In this document: piece by piece, positions 9,688-19,111 of the stretch
Layout: every line of letters starts with the position of its first letter
Position numbering within the stretch: position 1 is the first letter of the stretch
DNA from: Sphingomonadaceae bacterium
GTDB lineage: Bacteria > Pseudomonadota > Alphaproteobacteria > Sphingomonadales > Sphingomonadaceae
Reading direction: 5' to 3'
Assembly (NCBI GenBank): GCA_021300355.1
Contig: JAJTEF010000034.1
Coordinates: forward strand, 2,501-37,730
Length of the DNA: 35,230 nucleotides
Notes under the pieces: model-generated
What the model saw: only the letters and a program-made list of their open reading frames with translations
Told to the model about the DNA's origin: nothing
Database searches by the model: none
Made by a program: the position numbers and the translations under genes

Positions 9688-12600
9688 GCTATGCCGAGCT
9701 TGCCTGCACCAGCAGCTACTCTTTCTTGCGCGGCGCATCGCCGCCATCGGATTATGTGGCGGAGGGTATCCGGCGCGGGCTGACGGCCATCGGCATTGCT
9801 GATCGCAACACCGTCTCTGGCGTTGTGCGCGCGTGGAAGGCGTTGGCCGATGCGCCCGATGAAGCGCGTAGTGCATTGCTGGCGGCCAAGCGCGATGCTG
9901 GCGAACCCGAACAACTGACCGAAGCCGAAGAGGCCGCGTGTGAACCGAATATCCGCTTTTTGGCAGGATCACGGCTGGTGTTTTCGGACGGCACGCCGGA
10001 CATCATTGCCTATCCCGCCACGCGGCAGGGGTGGGGTAATCTCACCCGCTTGCTGACCGTCGGAAATATGCGCGCCACCAAAGGCAGCTGCATCCTGAAG
10101 TTCGATGATTTGTCCGACCATCTGGGTGATTTGCTGCTCATCGTCATGCCATATGCGACCGCGGACGCGGAGGAGGCACATAAGAACCCGCCTTTATATT
10201 CGTTCAAAGAAAGCGCGAAGTCCATAGCCGCGCCATCGCATCTCAAGCTGGTGTCGACCGCGCCGCAAGATTGGGAAAGCGTGCTGCGCCGCCTTGCGCC
10301 TGTGCATGCGGGCAAGCTTTGGCTTGGCGTATCAACGCATCACCGAGGTAAGGATAAAAGGCAGCTGGCGCTTTATCGGAACGTGGCGAGTGCTTTTGAC
10401 GTGCCGCTGCTCGCGACGAACGATCCGCTTTACGCGACCCGCGATCAGCGCCCGCTTCACGATATTGTCACGTGCATCCGCATGGGGACGACCATCCAGA
10501 AAGCAGGCTTTGCACTGGAGGCAAATGCCGAGCGATACATCAAGCCAGCGCATGACATGGCGCATTTATTCCATGCCTGTCCCGAAGCTGTGGCCGAAAC
10601 CGAACGCTTTGCTGCACATATTCATTTCGACCTTGAACAGTTGAAATATGAATATCCGCACGAGCCGGTGCCGGGTGGCTGGACCCCCGACGACTGGCTG
10701 GCGCATCTGGTGTGGACGGCGGCGCATGAACGGTACGGGGCGGAGCTTCCGGAGAAAATCCGTAAGTCGATTGAAACCGAGCTTGCGTTTATCCGCACCG
10801 AGAAATTCGCTTATTATTTCCTCACGGTCCACGATCTGGTCAAATTTGCGCGTGATCAAAAGCCGCCGATCTTATGCCAAGGGCGCGGCTCGGCGGCGAA
10901 CTCTACGGTGTGTTTCCTGCTTGGCGTGACGTCTGTTGATCCGCTTGTAAACACGCTGTTATTTTCGCGCTTCATTTCGTCCGACCGAAAAGAGCCGCCC
11001 GATATCGACGTTGATTTCGAACATGAGCGGCGTGAGGAAGTCATTCAATATGTCTATCGGCGCTATGGCCGCCACCGGGCCGCGATTGCCGGAACGATCA
11101 TCCATTACCGCCCGCGCAGCGCGGTGCGCGAAGTGGGAAAGGCTTTGGGCCTGACAGAGGATGTCACCACGCGCATGGTCAGCACCGTCTGGGGCAGTTT
11201 CGGCAGCGGCCCTGACGAACGGCGGCTGGTCGAGGCAGGGTTTGATCCGGACAATCCCGAAATTGCCCGGCTGAAGGCGCTGTCAGAACAGTTGATAAAA
11301 TTCCCGCGCCATCTGTCGCAGCATGTCGGCGGGTTTATCCTGACCGAAAACAGGCTCGACGAAACCGTGCCCATTCACAATGGTGCGATGAAAGACCGCA
11401 ATTTCATTGAGTGGGACAAAGACGATATCGACGCATTGGGGCTGATGAAGGTCGATGTGCTGGCGCTGGGTATGCTGACCTGCATACGCAAGGCCTATGA
11501 CATGATGCGCGAACAGGGGATTGGCGATTATGATCTGAAGGTCGACATCGATTCCGATGATCCCAATGTCTATGACATGTTGTGCAGAGGTGAGAGCCTG
11601 GGCGTGTTTCAGGTCGAAAGCCGGGCGCAGATGAACATGCTGCCGCGCATGAAACCGCGCAGCCTATATGATCTCACTATTCAAGTCGCGATTGTCCGCC
11701 CCGGCCCCATCCAGGGCGATATGGTGCATCCTTATTTGCGGCGACGTAATGGGGAGGAAAAGGTTGAATATCCCTCGCCCGCCCCGCCATATCCTCAGGA
11801 CGAGCTGAAAAATGTGCTTGGCAAAACATTGGGTGTGCCATTGTTTCAGGAGCAGGCGATGAACCTTGCGATCACCGCCGCCGAATTCAGCGAAGCCGAT
11901 GCCAACCGCTTGCGCAAGGCGATGGCGACGTTTCGCAATGTCGGCGGTATGGAGCATTTCGAAACGATGATGGTCGAAGGCATGGTGCGGCGTGGCTATG
12001 AACGTGACTTTGCCCAGCGCTGCTTTGGCCAAATTCAGGGCTTCGGATCATATGGCTTCCCCGAAAGCCATGCGCTGTCTTTTGCGCGGCTGGTCTATGT
12101 GTCGTCGTGGATCAAACATTATCATCCGGCCATTTTCGCCGCCGCCTTACTCAATTCGCAGCCCATGGGCTTTTACGCCCCGGCGCAGATTGTCCGCGAT
12201 GCCCAGGAAAATGGGGTGGAGGTCAGGCCGATAGACGTCAATGCGAGCCATTGGGATAATGGAATCGAGCAAGGCGCGTTGCGATTAGGGATGCGACAGA
12301 TAGACGGATTTCGGGCGGTGTGGGCGCACGCCATTGCCCGGCATCGGCCATTTGCATCTATCGAAGATTTGGCGCGCCGTGCCGCGCTGCCACCGGCTGC
12401 TGTACACTTGCTTGCCGATGCCGACGCCGTGCGATCATTGGGTTTTGACCGGCGCGAGGGCGCGTGGGAAGCGCGGCGGACGCCTTCGGACGAACTGCCG
12501 TTGTTCGCTTCGGCCAACGCGCGCGAGCTTGGCGCGGAGGCCGATGCGATGTTGCCAGCGATGCCGGCCAGCGAACATGTCGCGGCGGATTATCAGATGA

Positions 12601-13079
12601 CCCGGCTGTCGCTAAAGGGGCATCCGATGCAGTTCCTGCGCGGGATGTTCGCACGCGAGGGTGTGCTGAGCTGCGCTGAGGCGAATGTCGTCAAGAACGG
12701 CAAGTGCGTGCGCGTGGCCGGCGTCGTGCTGGTTCGGCAGCGTCCCGGCAAAGGCAATGCGATTTTCATCACGATTGAGGATGAAAGTGGCGTGACCAAC
12801 ATCTTATTATGGGCGCGGTTGTTCGACCGGCAACGCCGCGCCGTCATGGCGTCACGGCTGATTATTGCCGAGGGCGAAATTCAGCGCAGCAAAGAAGGTG
12901 TGGTGCACCTGATGGCGACGAATATTATCGACCGCACCGACGATTTGGCGCAGCTGTCCGAAACGCATCAGGCCAATGTCGGGAAACCCAAAATCGACGA
13001 ATTTGCACGGCCACATCCCCCGCGCGGAAGCCATCCGCGCGATTTGCGGATCTTGCCCAAGTCACGCGACTTCCACTAA
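9684..13079 (+). CDS. dnaE2: DnaE2, error-prone DNA polymerase III alpha subunit
   Basis: A C-family polymerase of 1131 residues that performs the synthesis step of ImuA/ImuB-dependent damage-induced mutagenesis. An N-terminal PHP domain starts at once (MSYAELACTSSYSFLRGASP). The polymerase core has the PDIDVDF motif (D440, D442, D444) and the later acidic strand LMKVDVLALG (D591), so the catalytic triad is intact. The finger/HhH region contains GFGSYGFPESHA. An OB fold lies near the C-terminus (RVAGVVLVRQRPGKGNAIF). The start at 9684 is chosen because it overlaps the imuB stop (ATGA) and matches the family start; eight upstream codons in frame have no support. The stop codon is only 3 bp from the convergent gloB stop. 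Confidence 0.95.
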   Translation: MSYAELACTSSYSFLRGASPPSDYVAEGIRRGLTAIGIADRNTVSGVVRAWKALADAPDEARSALLAAKRDAGEPEQLTEAEEAACEPNIRFLAGSRLVFSDGTPDIIAYPATRQGWGNLTRLLTVGNMRATKGSCILKFDDLSDHLGDLLLIVMPYATADAEEAHKNPPLYSFKESAKSIAAPSHLKLVSTAPQDWESVLRRLAPVHAGKLWLGVSTHHRGKDKRQLALYRNVASAFDVPLLATNDPLYATRDQRPLHDIVTCIRMGTTIQKAGFALEANAERYIKPAHDMAHLFHACPEAVAETERFAAHIHFDLEQLKYEYPHEPVPGGWTPDDWLAHLVWTAAHERYGAELPEKIRKSIETELAFIRTEKFAYYFLTVHDLVKFARDQKPPILCQGRGSAANSTVCFLLGVTSVDPLVNTLLFSRFISSDRKEPPDIDVDFEHERREEVIQYVYRRYGRHRAAIAGTIIHYRPRSAVREVGKALGLTEDVTTRMVSTVWGSFGSGPDERRLVEAGFDPDNPEIARLKALSEQLIKFPRHLSQHVGGFILTENRLDETVPIHNGAMKDRNFIEWDKDDIDALGLMKVDVLALGMLTCIRKAYDMMREQGIGDYDLKVDIDSDDPNVYDMLCRGESLGVFQVESRAQMNMLPRMKPRSLYDLTIQVAIVRPGPIQGDMVHPYLRRRNGEEKVEYPSPAPPYPQDELKNVLGKTLGVPLFQEQAMNLAITAAEFSEADANRLRKAMATFRNVGGMEHFETMMVEGMVRRGYERDFAQRCFGQIQGFGSYGFPESHALSFARLVYVSSWIKHYHPAIFAAALLNSQPMGFYAPAQIVRDAQENGVEVRPIDVNASHWDNGIEQGALRLGMRQIDGFRAVWAHAIARHRPFASIEDLARRAALPPAAVHLLADADAVRSLGFDRREGAWEARRTPSDELPLFASANARELGAEADAMLPAMPASEHVAADYQMTRLSLKGHPMQFLRGMFAREGVLSCAEANVVKNGKCVRVAGVVLVRQRPGKGNAIFITIEDESGVTNILLWARLFDRQRRAVMASRLIIAEGEIQRSKEGVVHLMATNIIDRTDDLAQLSETHQANVGKPKIDEFARPHPPRGSHPRDLRILPKSRDFH

Positions 13080-13082
13080 TTT

Positions 13083-13808
13083 TTAGGCTGCGTCCTTCGC
13101 CGCCCGGCGTGCCGCCAATTCCTCCACGGAGCGAGCGCGCATGAACGGGTTGGTCGCGCGTTCCAGTGCAATCGTCGTGGGCACTGTTGCCTCGCCGCGT
13201 TCGCGCGCGGCGACAACATCCAAAACACGCTGCTGAAGCGCGGCATTGTCAGGCTCCACGGTCACCGCAAAGCGCGCGTTGCTTAACGTATATTCGTGCG
13301 CGCAATAGATGGCCGTATCATCGCCCAACGCCTCAAGCTTACGCATATTGTCGTACATCTGCGCAGCGGTCCCTTCGAACAAGCGGCCACAGCCCATCGC
13401 GAACAAGGTGTCGCCGACAAAAGCGACCTGCTCGGTTTCAAAATGATAAGCGATGTGCCCCGCCGTATGCGCGGGAACGTCCAGAACCATCGCCCGCACG
13501 CCACCCAGTTGCACGACGTCTCCGCCGCGGACCTGCACGTCAAGCGTAGAAATCCGTTCCGCCTCTGCCGCTGGTCCCGTGATGATGCAGCCCGTCGCCG
13601 CCTTAATCTCGGCATTGCCGCCGACATGATCGGGGTGCCAATGGGTATTCCAGATTTGCGTAATCTTCCATCCGCGCGCCTCTGCCGCCGCGAGCACCGG
13701 TTCTGCCACGGCAGGGTCGATCACGAGGGTCTCGCCACTTGATGCGTCATGCACCAGCCAGACATAATTGTCGGACAGGACCGGAACGCGGACAATTTCA
13801 ATCGCCAT
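13083..13808 (-). CDS. gloB: Hydroxyacylglutathione hydrolase (glyoxalase II)
   Basis: A metallo-beta-lactamase-fold hydrolase of 241 residues that cleaves S-lactoylglutathione to lactate and glutathione, the second step of methylglyoxal detoxification. The binuclear metal motif is H56-W-H58-P-D60-H61. Further ligands are in the HTAGHIAYH segment and in the Asp of FVGDTLFAMGCGRLFEG. A C-terminal glutathione-binding part (CAHEYTLSNARFA, then ERATNPFMR) is present. The start ATG overlaps by one base the stop of the upstream gloA (TAATG), pointing to translational coupling. Eleven extra upstream codons in frame lie inside gloA and are not used. Confidence 0.95.
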   Translation of the reverse strand: MAIEIVRVPVLSDNYVWLVHDASSGETLVIDPAVAEPVLAAAEARGWKITQIWNTHWHPDHVGGNAEIKAATGCIITGPAAEAERISTLDVQVRGGDVVQLGGVRAMVLDVPAHTAGHIAYHFETEQVAFVGDTLFAMGCGRLFEGTAAQMYDNMRKLEALGDDTAIYCAHEYTLSNARFAVTVEPDNAALQQRVLDVVAARERGEATVPTTIALERATNPFMRARSVEELAARRAAKDAA

Positions 13809-14248
13809 TACCAGACGCCTACATTGGGCATGCTGACCCAAGGTTCTGCCGGCGGAAGATTGCCCTCTTGCAACAGTTCAATCGAAATGCCGTCGGGGGT
13901 CCGCACAAACGCCATATGGCCGTCGCGGGGCGGCCGGTTGATCGTGACGCCTGCGTCCATCAGCGTTTGGCACGTCGCGTAAATATCATCGACCCGGTAC
14001 GCCAAATGGCCAAAGTTGCGTCCGCCATCATAAGCTTCGGCTGCGCTGCCGTCGGCGGGCGGCCAATTGTGCGTCAATTCCACTTCCGCCACGCCATCTT
14101 GTCCGGGCGCCGCGAGGAAAATGAGCGTGAAGCGGCCACCTTCGCTGTCGAAACGGCGGACTTCTTCAAGCCCAATCAATTTGAAAAACGCGACCGTCGC
14201 GTCAGGGTCCGTCACGCGGATCATCGTGTGGAGATATTTCGTCGGCAT
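13808..14248 (-). CDS. gloA: Lactoylglutathione lyase (glyoxalase I)
   Basis: A VOC-superfamily metalloenzyme of 146 residues that converts the methylglyoxal-glutathione hemithioacetal to S-lactoylglutathione. Metal ligands fit the glyoxalase I pattern: H7 (KYLHTMIRV), E57 (AEVELTHNW), H81 (FGHLAYRV) and E124 (ISIELLQ). The start at 14248 is preferred over 14263 because GGAG stands 5 nt upstream and the family begins just before the first His ligand. It is directly coupled to gloB, so the two enzymes of the pathway are made together. Confidence 0.94.
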   Translation of the reverse strand: MPTKYLHTMIRVTDPDATVAFFKLIGLEEVRRFDSEGGRFTLIFLAAPGQDGVAEVELTHNWPPADGSAAEAYDGGRNFGHLAYRVDDIYATCQTLMDAGVTINRPPRDGHMAFVRTPDGISIELLQEGNLPPAEPWVSMPNVGVW

Positions 14249-14348
14249 ATTCGCTCCGTTCATGGCGCTGTCTGTATTTGCCCCCAGTGGCTTCGCATTG
14301 ACAATGGACCGCGACAGCTACAGGCGCAAGGGGCGTACAGGCGGAATA

Positions 14349-15131
14349 TTATCTCGATTGCGGTTCGGTCGGCGGCGGTGCGCTGGCGGCCAATGCGGCC
14401 AGCTGCGCCGTCGCTGTCGCCGCCTGACGGCTGTTGGGGGCGATCGCGATGCATTGTTCCCATTGCTTGCGCGCAGCACCCTCATCACCCGCGGCAATGG
14501 CAATATTGCCCGCCTCCAATGCGACGGCGGCATCACGCGGCAGAAGCGCGGCTGTCGTCTGGATATAGCTTAGCGCGTCAGGCAGCTTGTTCATCCGCCG
14601 CGCCAAAGTCGCCGATAACAACCATGCCGTGCCATTTTCGGGCGACAGCTTTCGTGCGGTTGTCAGCGCAGCTTCGGCATCGGCCGGTCTGCGCAACGCA
14701 ACCAAAGCGCGCGCGCGATCAACCTCGCTATCCGCACGTTCGGCGCTTTCCAGTGTTTGGGCGGCAAGCGCTTTGTCTAATGCCGCCAACGCCGCGTCGG
14801 GCGTATCGGCTGCGAGCGCAGCATTGCCCGCCTGCGCCCAGAAACGCGCCGCGCGGGCATCGCCCTTGTCCTCGGCCAATTTAGCCGCCTCGGTCAGCAT
14901 GGGTATGGCAAGGTCGAATTTAAAATCGGTCGCAAGCGCATAGCCATGGCAAGCGCGCGCAAGATAACCGCCGCCTTGCTGCGTCCACAGGCTTGCCTCG
15001 GTGACCGCAGATGCAGGGTCAGTACCGGCCAGCTTGATGCATTCGTCAAACTGGACTTCGTTCAGCGTGGACAAGGGTTGCGCGGACGCGGGCGCCGCGA
15101 TGAACAGCAAACTCGATAAAAGCTTTAGCAC
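14349..15131 (-). CDS. Exported tetratricopeptide-repeat protein
   Basis: A 260-residue protein with a signal peptide (residues 1-17, cleavage after PASA) and several TPR helical pairs between about residues 35 and 245. Typical TPR positions appear in the units around LARACHGYALATDFKFDLAI, AAALDKALAA, AEAALTTARKLSPENGTAWL and AGDEGAARKQWEQCIAIAPN. Such proteins are periplasmic protein-interaction scaffolds; no partner is visible. It lies 19 bp after the alpha/beta hydrolase gene and about 100 bp before gloA, and is probably in the same transcript as its neighbours. Confidence 0.85.
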   Translation of the reverse strand: MLKLLSSLLFIAAPASAQPLSTLNEVQFDECIKLAGTDPASAVTEASLWTQQGGGYLARACHGYALATDFKFDLAIPMLTEAAKLAEDKGDARAARFWAQAGNAALAADTPDAALAALDKALAAQTLESAERADSEVDRARALVALRRPADAEAALTTARKLSPENGTAWLLSATLARRMNKLPDALSYIQTTAALLPRDAAVALEAGNIAIAAGDEGAARKQWEQCIAIAPNSRQAATATAQLAALAASAPPPTEPQSR

Positions 15132-15150
15132 GGGCGCTCCGTTAAATAGG

Positions 15151-15888
15151 TCAGACCAGCTTCGCCACGCTGTCGATCAACAAGGCAATGTCCTCGTCAC
15201 GCGAAAGCCGGTGGTCGCCGTCCTTTACCAAGATCGTCTGCACGTCGGATGAACGAAGCCGGGCAGCAAGTTTTATCGAAGTTTGCCAAGGCACGTCAGG
15301 GTCGCACTGCCCGTGGATCAGGCGCACCGGGCAGTCGATGCCGATTTTGCCATTCAGCCGCAGATTATCCTGCCCAGATTGCCAAAAGGCGCGGGTGATG
15401 ACCATCGGATCATAGCCATAATCGCTTGGGCGCTCGATGCGTCCGTCGGCGGCCATCGTCGCGCGGTCGGCGTCGTTGAAATCCCAGTCGGTGAAATCGG
15501 GTGCTGCGGCGATGCCCACCATCGCCATGACCTGCGCGCCAAGCGCTTCGGCCACCAGCAGCATGAGCCATCCACCCATGGACGAGCCAACCAAGATTAA
15601 GGGCCCAATTTGCGCATGGGCAATGACCGCCAGAACGTCATCACGCCAGATATCCAGCGTGCCGTCGTCAAATGCACCTTCGCTCTCGCCGCAACCCGAA
15701 TAATCGAGCCGCAACATGCCGATGCCTTGCGCCTCTGCCCAAGCGCACAGCGCCGTTGCCTTGCCACCCTGCATATCGGACATATAGCCCGGCAGGAAAA
15801 CAAGCGTTGGCCCGCCGCCTTTGCTCAGACGATAGGCGAGCTTGACGCCATCATGACGCGTGGCAAAATGTGGAGCTGTTTTTGTCAA
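15151..15888 (-). CDS. Alpha/beta hydrolase
   Basis: A cytoplasmic alpha/beta-hydrolase-fold protein of 245 residues without a signal peptide. The nucleophile elbow is G101-S-S103-M-G105, the likely acid is D196 in HGQCDPDVPW, and the likely base is H226 in KDGDHRLS. The oxyanion-hole strand is LVFLPGYMSDM, and the LDYSGCGESEG motif resembles ABHD10/serine-aminopeptidase-like esterases. The substrate is unknown: thioesterase or carboxylesterase activity is possible. It lies 13 bp after the DUF6356 gene in a compact gene string. Confidence 0.9.
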   Translation of the reverse strand: MTKTAPHFATRHDGVKLAYRLSKGGGPTLVFLPGYMSDMQGGKATALCAWAEAQGIGMLRLDYSGCGESEGAFDDGTLDIWRDDVLAVIAHAQIGPLILVGSSMGGWLMLLVAEALGAQVMAMVGIAAAPDFTDWDFNDADRATMAADGRIERPSDYGYDPMVITRAFWQSGQDNLRLNGKIGIDCPVRLIHGQCDPDVPWQTSIKLAARLRSSDVQTILVKDGDHRLSRDEDIALLIDSVAKLV

Positions 15889-15901
15889 AACGGGGCCTGG
15901 G

Positions 15902-16156
15902 TCAAATCACCCAATCGACGGTCAGCATTTGGGCCACATCCTGCCCCTTTGCGCGGCGCTGCTCGACCATGATATGGTTCAACCGCTTCACGGTATCGCT
16001 GCCGGACGTGATGCAGAGACCGGGAACGAACGCATGCACCAGCGCCTTCATCCCACCCCAGATCATCGCAAAACCAAATCGGCTGGCGACGCCAAAATGT
16101 TTGGCATAATTTTCATCGACACTTTTGGGATGTTCGACAAAGAGGCGGTTGAACAT
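15902..16156 (-). CDS. Small DUF6356-type protein
   Basis: An 84-residue protein starting MFNRLFVEHPKSVDENYAKH. The central stretch FGFAMIWGGMKALVHAFVPGLC is hydrophobic and probably one membrane segment or amphipathic hairpin. It resembles the DUF6356 family (assignment from memory) of alphaproteobacteria, whose function is not known. AGGAAAGG about 4 nt upstream supports the start. Placed between the M48 protease and the alpha/beta hydrolase. Confidence 0.8.
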   Translation of the reverse strand: MFNRLFVEHPKSVDENYAKHFGVASRFGFAMIWGGMKALVHAFVPGLCITSGSDTVKRLNHIMVEQRRAKGQDVAQMLTVDWVI

Positions 16157-16197
16157 GGGAACCTTTCCTTCAAAACTACCGCAGCTTAACCAATCGC

Positions 16198-17286
16198 TCA
16201 GTTAAAATCAAAGCCGAAGCCCGATTTCGCTTTGCGATCCTGCGTGCACATGGTTTTCAGCTCGGTCCACTCGGCAGGGGTTAGGGCGGGCTTGTAGTTT
16301 TTGCCTTTAACGATGCTCTTCTCAAACGCGTCTTTGCGGGACCGCGACAGCGGGTGGCTCGACATATATCCGGCTATGCCATTGTCCGATGTGCTGGAAT
16401 TTGCGCTGCCATCCATTTCGGAAAGACGGTCAAAAAATGACGCGGTGCCGATGGGCGAGATATTGGCACCGCCAAGCGCTTTCATCGAATGGGCATCGGC
16501 TTCCGCTTCGGACTCGCGGCTGTAGCTCATGGACAGCATGTTATTGACCAGCGCGCCGCTATTGCCATCAATGCCACCCAGAACGACCGCAAGGCCCATT
16601 TGTCGCAGCAAGGCCTGCATGACATGCTTTTCGCGGACATGGCCGATTTCATGCGCCAATACGCCAGCAACCTCATCGGGCGAGCGCGCCTGTTTGACGA
16701 GGCCATCGAACAAAATGACCTTGCCACCGGGCAGTGCCACCGCATTTACCATGTCAATTTTGGCGACCTCCACTTGCAAGTCGTCCGGATTGGCATCGAG
16801 CGACGCGACCAGCTTTTTCAACGCTGCGTCTCCGGCAGGCGTGCTGCAAAACCGGCCGCCAAAATCACCCACAAGCGCATCGCCAAGTTTCTCGTCGACG
16901 CTGGAGGGGATCAGCGGTGCCAGCCATTGCGGGCTCAAAAGAACGACGGCGACCGCTGCCGCGCTGGCCACGGTGAAGGCGACTGCCGCTTTGCCAAAGC
17001 CAAGCCGGTCAACCCAGCCACCATAATTGCGCCGTGCGGGCAGCATAGCGTTTAGGTCCGTCGGCACTGGGCCGGACAGCATTAACCGCCATCCGTCCGC
17101 TCCCTTTAATCCATAGACGTCGGCATCATCCTTGTGCGTGACATATTCGACATCGGAAAATGCGAACGGGCCATGTCGCCGTTCGGTTTCCAACAAAAAG
17201 AATTGCGTACCAATGACCTGCACCTCGACCTTGCGGCGGACGGCGCTTTTGCCGTCATAATGCCACGCGTCGAAAAAGGCAGACAT
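16198..17286 (-). CDS. M48-family membrane metalloprotease
   Basis: A 362-residue protease. The N-terminal ~90 residues form a beta-rich cytoplasmic region (EVQVIGTQFFLLETERRHGP), followed by one membrane segment at about 99-118 and then the peptidase domain. The zinc motif is H212-E213-I-G-H216 and the third ligand is E260 in SRESEAEAD, so the active site looks complete. This architecture resembles BepA/LoiP-like and Oma1-like zinc proteases of the envelope. The gene starts 3 bp after the YjgN/DUF898 gene, so the two are almost certainly cotranscribed and probably work together. Substrate unknown. Confidence 0.92.
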   Translation of the reverse strand: MSAFFDAWHYDGKSAVRRKVEVQVIGTQFFLLETERRHGPFAFSDVEYVTHKDDADVYGLKGADGWRLMLSGPVPTDLNAMLPARRNYGGWVDRLGFGKAAVAFTVASAAAVAVVLLSPQWLAPLIPSSVDEKLGDALVGDFGGRFCSTPAGDAALKKLVASLDANPDDLQVEVAKIDMVNAVALPGGKVILFDGLVKQARSPDEVAGVLAHEIGHVREKHVMQALLRQMGLAVVLGGIDGNSGALVNNMLSMSYSRESEAEADAHSMKALGGANISPIGTASFFDRLSEMDGSANSSTSDNGIAGYMSSHPLSRSRKDAFEKSIVKGKNYKPALTPAEWTELKTMCTQDRKAKSGFGFDFN

Positions 17287-17289
17287 CGG

Positions 17290-18378
17290 CTAAATCGCCC
17301 CCACATCAAATGCGTCGAGCAAGCCTTCGCCATGCTTTGCAACCACGGTTTCGGACTGGGTCAGATCTTCGATATTGATTTCGCCATAGGCTTCCATATG
17401 GTCGACGAAAAATTTCCAGTTGCGGTACGGCATGAAGATATAGCCAATGCCCAAGGTGCAGATGACAATCGCCATGTTGGCGAGGAAGAACAGGATCCAG
17501 TCTGGTGCCCGTGCGCGGAAGTCAAATTCCAGATTGTGTAAACGCAAGCCGCCCACCGCGAGGCGGAAATATTTGCTGTAATAGGCCAGCGCCGCGAGCG
17601 GGAGAACGATGTATAATGAGAGGACGACGATGATGGCCAAGATCGCGCCAATCGCAATGCCCGTGCTTCCAAGTGTGTCGGGTGTCGCTCCAGAGGCTGC
17701 CATGCTGATGCCGAAAACTATGCCGCCGACGAAAACCAAAAACGGTACGAGGTAGAATAGCAAATAACGCTTCATCAGCGGTTTCCACTCGGCCGTTGCT
17801 GAAAAGCGATGTGGCCCGAAGCTCATGGCGTTCCAGCGGTCATTCCAAAGCGAAATCATCGACCATGGCACGCCCAAGAAAATGGGCAGCCAACCCACGA
17901 CGCTTTTCCACATATAGGCCAGGCCATATTGAAAACCGGGGTCGTCGCTGCCCCCTCTGATACCGCGCCAATAGGTCCGGCTCAGCCGGTACCGGAGCGC
18001 GCGGAAATATGCGACGCCCGTCAGGTAAAACAGCAGCAGGAACATCATCAGGGTCATGGCTGCCGCGAGGATTGCTTCGCCGCGGAAAATCAGACCCTGC
18101 GATATCAACTGAATGACGATGAGGGGTAGGCCGATCAGCAGGAACGCCATGATGAAGCCGACAAAAAGCTCCATGCCCTTGCCGGTCCATTCCAGACGCT
18201 CATCAATGAAGTCCGTCTTGCTCCACAGATATTCGCGTTCGCGGGTGGTTGCCCAAAACCGATATATGCCCAGCGTGACAATGGTCAGCAACAGGTTGGG
18301 AAAGGCGATGCGGGCAAATTCCAGCCAACTGCCATGGAATCGAAATGCGCTATGCCGTTGAGATAGATCGTCGTGCAT
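17290..18378 (-). CDS. YjgN/DUF898 family integral membrane protein
   Basis: A 362-residue polytopic membrane protein. The N-terminus FRFHGSWLEFARIAFPNLLL and the IYRFWATTREREYLW segment are characteristic of the DUF898 (YjgN) family, and a second, similar half recurs later (GLAYMWKSVVGW, LALAYYSKYFRLAVGG). About six or more hydrophobic segments are visible. Function is unknown. It is the first gene of a tight minus-strand string with the M48 protease 3 bp downstream. The start has only a weak GGGGG upstream, 11 nt away. Confidence 0.9.
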   Translation of the reverse strand: MHDDLSQRHSAFRFHGSWLEFARIAFPNLLLTIVTLGIYRFWATTREREYLWSKTDFIDERLEWTGKGMELFVGFIMAFLLIGLPLIVIQLISQGLIFRGEAILAAAMTLMMFLLLFYLTGVAYFRALRYRLSRTYWRGIRGGSDDPGFQYGLAYMWKSVVGWLPIFLGVPWSMISLWNDRWNAMSFGPHRFSATAEWKPLMKRYLLFYLVPFLVFVGGIVFGISMAASGATPDTLGSTGIAIGAILAIIVVLSLYIVLPLAALAYYSKYFRLAVGGLRLHNLEFDFRARAPDWILFFLANMAIVICTLGIGYIFMPYRNWKFFVDHMEAYGEINIEDLTQSETVVAKHGEGLLDAFDVGAI

Positions 18379-18474
18379 GAAATTGCGGCCCCCAAAATGT
18401 CACACAAGATGTGCGAAAGTGAAAAGCCTTGTCAAGAAACGCCATGTAAAAAGGCTATGCGTTTCGATGAAAGC

Positions 18475-18505
18475 ATCCTCCCCATCGCACGTCGACGGGG
18501 AGGAT
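18475..18505 (-). terminator. Hairpin after pal
   Basis: ATCCTCCCC pairs with GGGGAGGAT around an inner TCG/CGA, with one mismatch, directly after the pal stop codon. On the minus strand it is followed by GCTTTC, so the U-run is weak. A likely transcription end of the tol-pal operon. Confidence 0.55.
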
Positions 18506-18512
18506 TTGATAT

Positions 18513-19043
18513 TTACTGAACGGTAACCGTCACCGCACGGCGATTTTGTGCCCAGGCTTGTTCGTCCGAACCCAAAGCCGACGGGCGTTCTTTGCCATAG
18601 CTGACGGTTTCGATGCGGCTTGCGTCGACACCGATTGAGGTCAGGTAATTTTTGGCAGAATTGGCACGGCGTTCGCCAAGCGCGAGGTTGTAGTCGCGTG
18701 TTCCGCGTTCGTCGGCATGGCCTTCCACGATGATGCGGGCGTTGGGATGAAGGGCCAGCCATTGCGCCTGACGCTGCAACGTCGCCTGATCTTCGGCATC
18801 CACATTGAAGCGGTCGGTTTCAAACAAGATGCGGTCGCCAAATTGGCCAACTTGTTGCAGGAAATCTTCCTGGCTGCCCGGAACGATCTGGTTAACAGGG
18901 GCGGGCGGGGCCGGTTCGGGCTGGGCATATTCGGTGCCCTCGGCCGCAGGTGGCAGTGCTTCGACCTTTTTCTTACCGCAGCCTGCAACCAGTGCGGTCG
19001 ATGCCAACAATATGGCGGCCATCTTAATTGTGTTTGTCTTCAT
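18513..19043 (-). CDS. pal: Pal, peptidoglycan-associated outer-membrane lipoprotein
   Basis: A 176-residue lipoprotein that ties the outer membrane to peptidoglycan and partners with TolB in the Tol-Pal system during cell constriction. It has a lipobox LVAG-C22, then a Pro-rich linker (PEPAPPAPVN), then an OmpA-like domain with the peptidoglycan-binding pattern IIVEGHADERGTRDYNLALG and ERRANSAKNYL. Length and order fit the family. It is the last gene of the tol cluster; the next gene on this strand (YjgN) is about 130 bp away beyond a hairpin. Confidence 0.97.
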   Translation of the reverse strand: MKTNTIKMAAILLASTALVAGCGKKKVEALPPAAEGTEYAQPEPAPPAPVNQIVPGSQEDFLQQVGQFGDRILFETDRFNVDAEDQATLQRQAQWLALHPNARIIVEGHADERGTRDYNLALGERRANSAKNYLTSIGVDASRIETVSYGKERPSALGSDEQAWAQNRRAVTVTVQ

Positions 19044-19111
19044 GGTCTTCTCCTTCGGCTTGCCCGCATGTGTGTCGCGGAATTTGTATCAGAAATAATA
19101 TCTAAACGCAC

